From the NCBI RefSeq assembly GCF_001625215.2, contig NC_030385.2:1915135-1979134 (forward strand): 64,000 nucleotides of DNA, in the 5' to 3' direction. Shown piece by piece: positions 1 through 9,486 of this stretch. This stretch comes from Daucus carota subsp. sativus. Lineage: Eukaryota > Streptophyta > Magnoliopsida > Apiales > Apiaceae. A program made the translations under genes and the position numbers. The notes under the pieces were generated by a model, which saw only the letters and a program-made list of their open reading frames with translations, did not search any database and was not told the DNA's origin. Positions within the stretch are counted from its first letter, which is position 1; each line of letters opens with the position of its first letter.

Positions 1-424
1 TTTAATGTTTTTGGATGCAAGTTACACTCAAACAATCAAAACACATATCTATATACTATGAGGTTACATAAATCAGAAAATTTAAAAATCAGAGTGTTTG
101 TGGTTTTAATTTATAACATCTAGTCATTATTGTAGTCGTTATTGAGCTGTGAGTAAATTGAGTTTCTAAAAACGTAAGTTACACTCAAAAAATCAAAGCA
201 CCGATCTATACACTATAAGATTACGTATATGTGAAATTATGGAATGTTTTTAATCAAAATTTCAAGAGATTTGTTTATTTTTACACTCCTATATAAAATT
301 ATGAAATATTTAATTTTATCTAAATTTCTCACTCCTATATAAACTGCACAAGTGATCCATAATCGTACACTAGTCCTGCATTAATCTTTCTCAAATAAGC
401 ACAGTTTTGAAAAAAATTCTTTAC
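1..424. other. AT-rich upstream region with a short duplication and TATA box
   Basis: No coding sequence was recognised. A block at about 20-70 (GTTACACTCAAACAATCAAA and following) recurs diverged at about 177-226, an imperfect direct duplication with an offset near 157 bases. The phrase ACTCCTATATAAA occurs twice, near 285 and 331. The second copy contains a good TATA box (TATATAAA, 336-343) about 80 bases before the ATG of the next gene, so this stretch probably holds its promoter. Confidence 0.5.
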
Positions 425-802
425 ATGGCTAATGTAACAAAATTCTGGCCGGTTCTCTTCCTCGTTCTTTTTCTTTCAAATTTATCATTTCATGAGTGTA
501 AGTATATTACTCCCCACTGATTCAATTGAACGTTTATATATTATTAATATATAATATAATATAATATAATGTGTTTTGTTTTCAAATTTATAGGTGGTGC
601 TAACAAGGAACCTATCACTGTACATGACGATAGCAATATTCTCGAATCGAAAAATCGAAATAATGATATAGGCTTTGGTGGTGTAAAATCGAAAGGAATC
701 TGTTGGCCAAAAAGGTGCGCAGGATCATTTTGCTGGTGTTGCAGCTCAAAGCCATATTGTGCTGAACAAAAATATGAATGTGATATTATATGTGACTTGT
801 GA
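425..802 (+). CDS. Small secreted cysteine-rich peptide, ESF1/MEG-like
   Basis: Two exons, 425-497 and 594-802, are joined across a 96-base AT-rich intron with a GTAAGT donor and a TATAG acceptor; the split codon gives Cys. The product is 93 residues. It has a hydrophobic signal peptide (about residues 1-24, WPVLFLVLFLSNL), a polar propeptide-like stretch, and a C-terminal module with eight cysteines containing a CWCC core followed by C-x5-C-x6-C-x3-C spacing. This layout resembles the plant EMBRYO SURROUNDING FACTOR 1 / maternally expressed gene peptides, which are secreted signals in seeds. Family assignment rests on the CWCC pattern only; another cysteine-rich peptide class is possible. 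A TATA box lies about 80 bases upstream. Confidence 0.7.
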
Positions 803-1005
803 GGCAAAATCTTTATGCTTGTAATGATATTAATTATATTAAAGAATTGTGCTTGGATTCATCTGAAATTTTCTCCTAGTATTTGAAAATTTCCACATTA
901 TAAATTTAATTTGTTTAATCATCTCTGCTCCATGATAATTTTGTATTTGTGTTAATTTAAGTTCTGAAACTTCTTTTGTCCAAATTAATTGTATACATAA
1001 TTTTT
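803..1005. other. AT-rich 3' flank
   Basis: AT-rich sequence after the cysteine-rich peptide gene, probably its 3' untranslated region followed by spacer. Nothing else was recognised. Confidence 0.4.
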
Positions 1006-1506
1006 GGGTTTATATTAAGTTGTCCACCGAACTCAACAAAATATATCAAGTAGCTACCCAATCTTCATGACGACTCATTTAAACCACTAAAGTACTATTA
1101 TATATCATTCTGCTAATTTTTCTTTTTCAAAATCAAGGATTAGCAGTTGGTTTGTAAAATGCATCATATCCCACACTCCCAAGAATCATACATAAACTGA
1201 CTACTGTCACGGAACAAGTAACTTTATCTTTATATTTTTCCATCCAAGTTGAATTTACAGTTGAGATACCCTGAGAAGTTTGAGTTGAAATATCAGTTTT
1301 TTTGTTGATTTTATCCTGAAGTTAGCGTAATTCCGTTACTACATTAGCAATTTCGTTACTACATCAACATTGCCGTCAAATTTTTTTCGGAAAAATTAAT
1401 GAAATGATATAATAGTATTTTAGTGGTTTAAATAAGTCGTCGTGGAGATCAGGTAGCTACTTGATATATTTTGCTGAGTTGGATGGGCAATCTGATATAA
1501 AACCCC
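1006..1506. mobile_element. Mutator-like MITE with long terminal inverted repeats
   Basis: A 501-base element whose ends are inverted copies of each other for about 110 bases: left GGGTTTATATTAAGTTGTCC, right the complement beginning GGGGTTTTATATCAGATTGC. Both arms share the inner phrase AAAATATATCAAGTAGCTACC. It is flanked by an imperfect 9-base duplication, ATAATTTTT at 997-1005 and ATTATTTTT at 1507-1515. A 9-base target duplication with long inverted repeats is characteristic of the Mutator superfamily. There is no transposase, so it is non-autonomous. Confidence 0.75.
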
Positions 1507-2323
1507 ATTATTTTTTAACACATTTTTTAAGACTCCTTTGAAATATGGTTCTATAAATATATTCAAGTAAAGAGTTCTTCATAAAATCCAACCCATATTA
1601 CTATTATGCTATATTATTAGTTATTTTAATAATCGATTCAGTTCAATTTATATCTTGACGAGGAACCATATCGGTAGTTGTAAAATCATACTATTTAAAA
1701 CAGTCTAATTTATGAATTTTTATATTTCACTATGATATAATTTTATGCATTTCAATTTTAATTGATTTTTACCGATATAGATCTAATTTCTATCTCTTGT
1801 TTTATGGACGCCCGTCTGAAATATTATTTTCATCTTAATTTCGAACTAAAATTTACAATCAGCCCAATGAAAATCATACATCATTAATATCCAATAACAA
1901 ACAGCCCATTTTCGTTCAATTTTGCATAGGCCCTCTTTTCTAATCAACTTTGCCCAACAACTAAAAGCTCGGGTAAGGCCCATTTGACTCTACGCGCTGT
2001 AATTGATTTCAAATTTCAAATCACATAACTCAGGTGATGCCCTAGATTATTTGTATTTGATTCAATTGTTTGGTTTTTTAGTGGGCTTTAGTTTAATTGT
2101 ATTTGGCAATTATGTGACAATGCATATATTCCTTGGAACACTCAAAATTTGAACCCTTAGATCTCCGTTAAGTAAAGCGAAAGAGATACCATCTGACCAA
2201 GAGGTCATCGATAAAAGTCTTAATAGGCATAATAATTCTTCCCAAATGGACTTCATAATCATCGGTAACTTCATTTATCATACATTGAATATATAGCAAA
2301 TGATGATGATTAGTATGTGGTGG
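1507..2323. other. Intergenic stretch, AT-rich
   Basis: Spacer between the MITE and the minus-strand secreted protein gene. Apart from a SINE-like unit near 2140-2225, nothing was recognised. Confidence 0.4.
2140..2225 (-). repeat. SINE-like unit with tRNA-type A and B boxes
   Basis: Read on the minus strand, an A-box-like TGGTCAGATGG (2189-2199) is followed about 40 bases later by a B-box-like GGGTTCAAA (2148-2156). This is the internal RNA polymerase III promoter arrangement of tRNA-derived SINEs. It has no clover-leaf arms, so it is not a tRNA gene. No clear tail or target duplication was found; it is probably a decayed or truncated copy. Confidence 0.45.
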
Positions 2324-2683
2324 TTACTTGTTGTTGCAAGAGTAAGAAGAGGAAGATCCAGAAGGACTAGACTGCATATGATAAGTACAGTTAAAACAAG
2401 TGAAAGTATATGATGCAACTCCGCGGTCAGGGTCAAAAACATGTTCAGAAACACTGCAGTTCTTATCATCTTGTGGAGTCCAACACGGATCATTTTTCGC
2501 ATAATCTGGTCTCCAGTTCGATGGAACATGTAGCAGAGGATCTCGCGTGTCTCTTCCTGGTAAACTCTGGCATTGGCTCGGAGGATCATCAGTTGTTGCA
2601 GAGGACAAATGAACAGCATATGTTGCTTGAGTGATGCATAGAATTATGCCGATGAGGAATGTAATCATGCTGGCTTTCTTCAT
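2324..2683 (-). CDS. Small secreted six-cysteine protein, unknown
   Basis: A single 119-residue reading frame. Residues 1 to about 23 form a signal peptide (lysines, then MITFLIGIILCITQATYA). The mature part is hydrophilic with six cysteines (QCQ, PCW, NCS, TCF, NCT, SCN) and a Ser-rich end. No family was recognised. A TATA-like TATAAAAAT lies on the same strand at 2735-2743, about 55 bases before the ATG, which supports a real short gene. The plus-strand frame overlapping it lacks these properties. It could be a defence or reproductive peptide, but nothing in the sequence decides this. It sits 1.5 kb from another secreted cysteine-rich peptide with a different cysteine pattern. Confidence 0.6.
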   Translation of the reverse strand: MKKASMITFLIGIILCITQATYAVHLSSATTDDPPSQCQSLPGRDTRDPLLHVPSNWRPDYAKNDPCWTPQDDKNCSVSEHVFDPDRGVASYTFTCFNCTYHMQSSPSGSSSSYSCNNK

Positions 2684-3097
2684 CCTGATGGCTTTGTTTC
2701 GCTAATAAAGATTAAAATTTATGTGGGGGATGTGATTTTTATACTTCTTACATTTGATGGAAATCAATTAGATATTGACAATTGTCATAAAATCTGCCCA
2801 AATCTGTTATCTACAAGATTTAATGTGGATTTTCGTATGATCTTTCAAAATGATGAAAGGCAACTAAAATTATTACAAATTAATAACTTGTTAGAATTTC
2901 AAAATTCTAATATGAAATTATGAACCGGGTAAATTAGGAAATTCATTAATGAAATATTAAGTTATAAATATGGGATTAATTTTTACTTGCAGCTTACTAC
3001 TAATTTCAATGTAGACAAAAAGAAGAAGGAAAAGTAAACATCTTCTCTGAATGCTAATTGTTTGTTACTAATCTGTTGCTGTTTCTGGGGAGTGCGC
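2684..3097. other. Spacer with promoter of the minus-strand peptide gene
   Basis: AT-rich spacer holding the probable promoter of the 2324-2683 gene. Nothing else was recognised before the TPR pseudogene homology begins near 3098. Confidence 0.4.
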
Positions 3098-4985
3098 AGA
3101 CCTTCTAAGAGACGGAGATGCCAAACAAGCCAGGTCTCATTTGCGGGGAAGCTTAGAATGATTATTAAATGAAATCAACTTTTTGGAGATGAAGTTCAGT
3201 TTCCCATCATGGAAAACTCAAGGTTGCGGACATTGATAAATCAGAGGTACTCATTTTTTAAATAGTTATTTGCTAAAATCTTCTACTTTTGCTCTTATTA
3301 CGTTTGTATTTTTCATTTGCAGCTTCAACTAGCAACATGCCAACATCATCTCTGTGAGAATGTACTAATGTACTCAGTCATTATGCTTCTAAGAATCTTG
3401 GAGTTCATGACTTTGAGCCATGTTCAGCATCTCTGCAAGTATGTACCAATGTACTCAGTAATTATGCTAAGGTTTGTTTTCTTATAATATCGTTCTATAA
3501 TCATGTAGATGGTAACTTGTGAATGCAAAATAAAGAGTTTTGAAATGTGCAGGTAACATGCTGCAACAGGAGCTATGCAATACAATTTTGATGGTCACGA
3601 GGCACCTGTGTATTCTGTATGCCCGTATCATGAGGTATGCGGTCTGAAATAGGAGTAATTATATATAGAAAGTAGAACCACATCACTTAGATTAAAAATG
3701 TTCATTTATCTGCAAAGTTGACAGCATTCTGATTTCTGGTGAGAAAAGTTCAAAGTTTCCTTTTAAATTATGTATGATTATAGAACTTTTCAGTTGATTA
3801 ACTTTCCAGAGTCTTGTACCAATTTATCTTTTCAAGCACTGATGATGGGAAAATTAAGGCTTGGCTACATTACAATAATATGGGTCCAGTAATTAATGGT
3901 GATGCACCGGGAATATCATGCACTCTATTAAGTAACCAATTCTCCTAAAACCTCAAGGTGCTAGGAGGAGGGCTTACCAGGATCATATTCTAACACACTC
4001 GAATGGCCTATAGTGCTAATGGGACAAAGTACAAGATGCAATACTTCTTTCTTTCTTACCACATACTTTTCAGATGTTGAGTGGTGACTTGATCCTTGAT
4101 GTCTTTACTTTCCTGGAAATATTGTAGGCTTTTTACATGTGGGAGTGGGACTAATAGAGATGGCCAATCCCACATTGTTGAATGGGGTGATATTGGAGCT
4201 GTGGTCAAGTGAAGATACGTTGGTCTTGAGAAGTGAGCCACATGTGTTTTTCAATTTGATACTATGAACAGATTCTTGGTTGCTGGAGATGATTTTCTTA
4301 TCAAGTTTTGGGACATGGAGAATGTTAAACTCTTGATGACTACTAATGCAGACAGTGATTACTGGTAATAACTGAACTTAATTTCCTCAATTGAGGTGCA
4401 AAATTATCTCTGTATAACCTTTACTTATCACGATGCTTTCCCTCAGGCTTTGCCCTGTATTCGTTTGAGTAAAGAAGGCGTACTTTTGGCTGTTGCAGCA
4501 GTTGACAATACTTTGAATATATTAGGGAATGTGAAAGGTTGTCGTCTTGTTGAGATAGCTCAAACTCGTACACTTGACCCTTATGGGGTGATTGCTGGGA
4601 ATGTTGCAAAGGTAAGAAACTATAACATGTTACATTCAGTAATCATTTGGCACTCACCTGTTCGGATTTAGTATCTAGAGAACTGACACATTTTTCAAGA
4701 GTTGCATGCTTAGTCGTATATTCTTCTGTTTTTATGATTAGGCAATTCCTTCTCAACTTTCGATACATCTGCTTCTTTCTTGTTGTAAGGCTGTTATATT
4801 TGTCTTTATTATTCACTAAGATATAGCTACTGAATCATTTTGCAGAATGAAGATAGTCTTACTTGGCCAGTTGTAAATCACAGGATAACTTGTTAGATGG
4901 AAAACTCTAGGGTTTGGAAGCCAGAAGAAATCAATAAACAACCTCAACTTCGTTGCCTAAGACTTCCTGATACTTTATTATACCT
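3098..4985 (+). pseudogene. Decayed TOPLESS-related (TPR) co-repressor pseudogene
   Basis: Fragments in TOPLESS order are recognisable. About 3098-3252 matches the N-terminal helical region after the CTLH domain (FPIMENSRLRTLINQ). About 3553-3633 matches a WD40 exon (GHEAPVYSVCPYHE) with splice-like borders. About 3800-3925 and 3996-4032 continue the WD repeats (DDGKIKAWL, then MAYSANGTK). About 4130-4360 reads HIVEW and FLIKFWDME. About 4444-4612 reads IRLSKEGVLLAVAA. About 4905-4985 reads VWKPEE and LRLPDT. Intact family members are about 1,100 residues; here most of the gene is missing. Stops interrupt the frame, for example two in the 4208-4240 stretch and one near 3170, and one exon is split by a solo LTR. 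Introns are retained, so this is a degraded genomic copy, not a processed one. Confidence 0.85.
3926..3995 (-). mobile_element. Solo LTR of a TRIM retrotransposon
   Basis: These 70 bases match the LTRs of the complete TRIM at 39727-39987; they share TCTCCTAAAACCTCAAGGTG and the end GATCATATTCTAACA. They are flanked by a perfect 5-base duplication, CACTC at 3921-3925 and 3996-4000. The insertion lies inside a WD40 exon of the TPR pseudogene: without it, the codons on either side align with TOPLESS. Only one LTR is present, as expected after LTR-LTR recombination of a full element. Confidence 0.85.
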
Positions 4986-5950
4986 GATACTGTTAGTTAT
5001 GCATAATTTTTGTTTCTGAGAAAATTATTATATGTTGCAGCTAGATTAAGCCGTATAGGTTGACTGGTTGGAATCAATAAAGCTTTTGATTGCATCTTGT
5101 CCTTCACTCAAAAGTATAATGTTAAAGCGCAAAGCTAGAATGATTGATCCTGAAGAATAGTTAAGGTTTCTTCACGAGTTGTTGCAGTTCACTAGAAAAT
5201 CTGCAGTTTTGCAATTTTTCTGAGGATTTGAGCTGATCTTGATGGGAGACTATTGTAGAAGTGGCTATTCTTTTTTTTGCCACCCCTGTGTCGTCGTAAA
5301 AGGGCCTGATTGTTGTAGTGATGAACTGATTCTTCCATATGTTATCTTCAAGTAGTCTGCAGATTTCTAAATCTACTTTCTCAACAATATTAAGTTTTAA
5401 AACTTTTAGCATATTGTGTGCTCAAATCTTGCTCTGATGAATATTATTAGCTGGTGCTCTGGTTCTAAAAGCGATTTAAATTTATTTAGGATATATTAAT
5501 ATTATCATCAATAATTATAATGATTATATTGTGTTTCGACTACTAAGAAAAAGTAATCTAGATTTGATCAGCTGTGAATTATTATTTTTACACTATTTAT
5601 TTTATCTACCTCTTAATTTTTTTATCTCTATCTTACCTTTGCATGCATATTGGCCACTCAGAAGCATTTAAGCCGGAGATATAGCAATGTATATTGTTCA
5701 TAATATTTGTTCTTCACAACTAGACCCAAAATAAACAAGTCTCTCATTAGATTCATTCATGCCTCAAGGGTTCAAAATTTTTACTTCCTTTTTTTCAGGA
5801 TAAATTTCAAGATTGATATTTTTCAATCTTTCATGCATGCAACTCATTTTATCTCTCTGTTCATTTTATGTCAATGTAATAGAAAGGCTGCAGTAATTAA
5901 CCTGATTCCAGGAATCCATTTGCAGAGTAGATGTATGTTATGATCACAAC
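4986..5950. other. Spacer and leader of the AVT6-like gene
   Basis: The TPR homology fades here. The last few hundred bases probably hold the promoter and 5' untranslated region of the transporter gene. Pyrimidine-rich acceptor-like sites such as TTTTTTTCAG near 5800 suggest a leader intron, but no exon border can be fixed. Confidence 0.35.
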
Positions 5951-7342
5951 ATGAATGGTGGCTTTGATTCCCCTCCTAAGAAAGGCTCATCTTCGGGAAG
6001 AATGTCTGGTGACCCTGGTTTTCGCAAATCCAAGAATTCTTCTGACAGAGATTTTGAATTCGATATGTTAGCTCATGCTTCACATGGCAAGACTGAAGGG
6101 TCTGGATTATACGGAGCGGTTTTTAATCTCACAACTACAGTCATAGGGGCAGGAATTATGGCCTTACCTGCAACTATGAAAATTATGGGTATAATCACAG
6201 GAACAATTATGATTGTGGTGATGGGGATTCTGGCAGAAGTTAGTATCGAATTGTTTGTTAGATACTCAGTTGAAAGTAAAGCTGATTCTTATGGGGAGGC
6301 TGTTCAAAATGCATTGGGAAAGAATGCAAAGATTTTGTCTGAAATTTGTATTATTATCAACAATGCTGGTATCTTGGTAGTTTATTTGATTATAATGGGT
6401 GATGTTATGTCTGGTTCCTGGCAACATGCTGGAGTTTTCGATCAATGGTGGGGGCACGGCTTTTGGGATCACAGAAAGCTGTTGATTTTGCTGGTGCTTA
6501 TCATTTTTCTGGCACCACTTTGTGCTTTGGATAGAATAGATTCTTTAAGCCTGACTTCAGCTGCTTCAGTAGTTCTTGCAGTTGTCTTTATTGTGGTTGC
6601 TTTTGTTGTCGCATTTGTTAAGTTCTTACAAGGGACTCTTGACTCTCCAAGATGGGTCCCTGATTTGAGTTCCACACAGGCAATTATGGATTTGCTGGTG
6701 GTAATTCCTATCATGACAAACGCTTATGTGTCTCATTTCAATGTTCCGCCTATTTATAATGAGCTGGAAGGGAAATCACCGGAGAAAATGAATCGGGTGG
6801 GGAGGATCACAACTGTACTTTGTATATTCCTTTATGCCTCAACTGCAATTTCAGCTTATTTGATCTTTGCAAACGATACTGAATCTGATGTGCTGACAAA
6901 TTTTGATAAAGACCTCGGGGTTCCTTACAGCACAGGCCTAAACTATTTTGTCCGCATTTCTTACATTATTCATCTGATCCTTGTTTTTCCTGTTATCCAT
7001 TTCTCCCTAAGACAAACAGTGGATACCTTGTTGTTTGAGGGAGCCCCTCCGCTTACTGAGAGTAGGCAAAGGTGTCTCGCCTTGACTGGCGGCCTTCTGT
7101 TGATTCTATACGTCGGTTCTACTACAATTCCAAACATCTGGACAGCTTTCAAGTTCACAGGAGCAACCACAGCCGTTTCATTAGGTTTTACATTTCCTTC
7201 ACTCATCGCTTTGAAATTAAGCAAGCAAGGCACTCGTTTGAGCCCTGGCGAGAGATTCATGTCTTGGTTCATGCTGATATTTGCGATCATGATCAGCATT
7301 GTTGGACTGATTGGTAATGCATATAACACCAGCAAAGACTAG
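5951..7342 (+). CDS. Vacuolar amino acid transporter, AVT6/SLC38-like
   Basis: An uninterrupted 463-residue frame of the amino acid/auxin permease family (Aa_trans). A polar N-terminal tail of about 50 residues precedes about 11 hydrophobic segments. The first has the family signature FNLTTTVIGAGIMALP; later segments include LLVVIPIMTNAYVSHFNVPPIYNELEG. Length and motifs fit the plant AVT6 group (SLC38-type), proton-coupled carriers that move neutral and acidic amino acids out of vacuoles or across other endomembranes. The coding region has no intron. The exact substrate cannot be read from sequence. It is the first intact gene after the TPR pseudogene. Confidence 0.9.
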   Translation: MNGGFDSPPKKGSSSGRMSGDPGFRKSKNSSDRDFEFDMLAHASHGKTEGSGLYGAVFNLTTTVIGAGIMALPATMKIMGIITGTIMIVVMGILAEVSIELFVRYSVESKADSYGEAVQNALGKNAKILSEICIIINNAGILVVYLIIMGDVMSGSWQHAGVFDQWWGHGFWDHRKLLILLVLIIFLAPLCALDRIDSLSLTSAASVVLAVVFIVVAFVVAFVKFLQGTLDSPRWVPDLSSTQAIMDLLVVIPIMTNAYVSHFNVPPIYNELEGKSPEKMNRVGRITTVLCIFLYASTAISAYLIFANDTESDVLTNFDKDLGVPYSTGLNYFVRISYIIHLILVFPVIHFSLRQTVDTLLFEGAPPLTESRQRCLALTGGLLLILYVGSTTIPNIWTAFKFTGATTAVSLGFTFPSLIALKLSKQGTRLSPGERFMSWFMLIFAIMISIVGLIGNAYNTSKD

Positions 7343-8391
7343 ACTAGTTCCGCGAGAATTTCAGTTGGTACATAGTTACTTAATCCTGTGTACAGTTTGT
7401 TTAAGGTTGCAGCACCTGTTGGCTCTGCGAAAATTGCAAGACAGAACCAACAGTGTCTACATTCCTAAAGCAAGACAACCTAGTTAAAGAACAGGATGCT
7501 CCATCTAGGCTTTTGAAGCGTAATCTTGGGGAGCTCCTGATTTCTGTATACATTCTCTAGTAGTATATAATTCTATATTTTCAAAAAGATTTGCTAGGCT
7601 TTGTTCTTTTGTTTCGATCTTTATCACTCATTAATCTACCTGACAATGACATTGTAAATGTACCATAATTCAACTGCGGAACATGGCTGGTTAGATTGCC
7701 TGTAGTCATTAGCCTGTAAATGGCAAAATTTTCCGAACAGACAGATATCCGACCGAACCGAATTAAGAAACGAGCAATTATAACGTTAAGTCCCATATTA
7801 GATAAAACAAGCGTGCATCTAGTGATGTGTTTAAATATGTCTGAAGAATTGTACTGGATAATATAGTTTATAATTAATTATAGGGTTTAGTCCTTAAGTA
7901 GTTGTTAAGCACTTTCAGTTAACAAAGCTGACTGTCGCCGACCGGCCGGCCTAACAAAACTTAAATCCAAGATAATCCGGCCAAGTAGACCAAACCAATA
8001 CTATCTCCATTGTTTAATCTCTGTTACTTGACTGTTTACAAAAAAAAACCCAGAGTCATGAAAGTCAGACTACGTGCTCATGAAAGAGTCTCATTCTAGT
8101 TTTGTAAACAATAAAATTTCTCGTCCAGCCGTGCCTGGCCCTCACCATAGGCGGACAAGACTTTCCTGCAAGTCAACAACACTTAAACACTCAAGGGCCC
8201 AAAAATTTTCAACTTCTTTTTATATAAATGTGAGAAACATGCCAGAGTATACAAAAATTAGGATCCCGAAAACTGATTTTGACTAAGACCCTGTAAAATG
8301 ACGTATATTATTTACTATTAAAACCTTACTTCTCTTGCACTATATATATGAGCTATGACTCTCTCCCAATAGAAGCACACTCAAGACAGCA
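7343..8391. other. Intergenic region
   Basis: 3' untranslated region of the transporter gene, then spacer and the promoter of the SAM-domain gene. A TATA box (TATATATATGAGC) lies about 50 bases before the next ATG. No gene or repeat was recognised. Confidence 0.4.
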
Positions 8392-8937
8392 ATGGACATG
8401 GACTGGTACTCCTGGCTATCAAAAACCGGAATGGAGCCAACTCTTGTTTATGAATACAGCCTCATTCTCTCTCGCAACGAGCTAGAAGAAGACGATATAG
8501 CCCACTTCAACCATGAATTCCTCCAGAGCATGGGCATCTCCATAGCCAAACACAGGCTTCAGATTCTCAAGCATGCTAGGAAAGTGACATCACCAAGCAG
8601 AGCTCGACCGATATCAAAGATCCTTGTTGCCATCAAGCAAACAAAGAGGTGTTTGGCTAAGTACATTCCCACTTTTTCTCGTCAAAAAGAGTCAGCTCTT
8701 GTTATAGTTCCTAGAGAAATGAGATGCAAAAGTGCTATGGCAAAGAGGAGCAAGAGCTTAGTCATGTCCAGGCAAGGAAGATCTTTGCTCAAAAAAGGTA
8801 AGGTTACGAGCTTTTCGGGTCCAATAGTAGTTCATGATCACTATAAAAGTTATGTTGATGATGATGGATCCTATTCTACTAGTAGTGTTGAAGAGGCAGG
8901 GTGGGATACTATGTTCCGAAATCTAAAACCCAATTGA
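8392..8937 (+). CDS. SAM-domain protein
   Basis: A single-exon 181-residue protein. Residues about 4-63 form a SAM (sterile alpha motif) domain: WYSWLSKTGMEPTLVYEYSLI, then an acidic ELEEDDIAHF stretch, FLQSMGI, and the closing helix HRLQILKHARKV. The rest is basic, with runs such as KRSKSL and SLLKKGK, and ends in an acidic Tyr/Ser-rich tail. SAM domains mediate protein-protein or RNA binding; short plant SAM-only proteins of this kind are largely uncharacterised. The start is supported by a TATA box about 50 bases upstream and by the SAM domain starting at once. Confidence 0.85.
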   Translation: MDMDWYSWLSKTGMEPTLVYEYSLILSRNELEEDDIAHFNHEFLQSMGISIAKHRLQILKHARKVTSPSRARPISKILVAIKQTKRCLAKYIPTFSRQKESALVIVPREMRCKSAMAKRSKSLVMSRQGRSLLKKGKVTSFSGPIVVHDHYKSYVDDDGSYSTSSVEEAGWDTMFRNLKPN

Positions 8938-9486
8938 GATCAAATCTCATCAACCTTGTCCTTTAAACCAATTTCAGAGGCAAGGTTTCGGGTTTGTATA
9001 CCAGAAAGTACTATATTGTTATCATCAAGATCAGAACAAAAATTTGTTACCCTGTTTGTGTAATTAGTTTGTTCATATACCTCACATTTAAACCTTGCCC
9101 TGGTGTTACTTATTAGTCTTCAGGGCCTAGCTGTTATAAGAACACGACGATGTTCTAGTTAGATTTATACTTGGTCTCAACTCATTTATGAAGAACAAGT
9201 GAAGTTTATGTTCTGATGACTCCTTTGTGTACTTACCTTAAAGAACCAGTAGCTAACACCTATCTACACATACAATAAACCAAATTAAAGAAAGACGATG
9301 ATATATGAATTAGGTAGGCAAACGTGATGACCATTAATCATATGTTAAATTCTTTATAAGTCTGATAATGACGGAAAATCTAGGGTCACCTGAATCAAAC
9401 AAAGATCACAAGTACTCAGCAAGCATTCAGAGAAAAGAGTGTATATTTGTCTTGGCAATTGAAATATAGTTCCGCGAAGTGTAGAA
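8938..9486. other. Convergent 3' flanks
   Basis: Spacer between two genes that converge here. It probably contains both 3' untranslated regions. No repeat or RNA gene was recognised. Confidence 0.4.

Noticed and set aside
2410-2634. 74-codon plus-strand frame opposite the six-cysteine gene
   Set aside because: No signal peptide or motif; the opposite strand has a signal peptide, a TATA box and conserved-looking cysteines.
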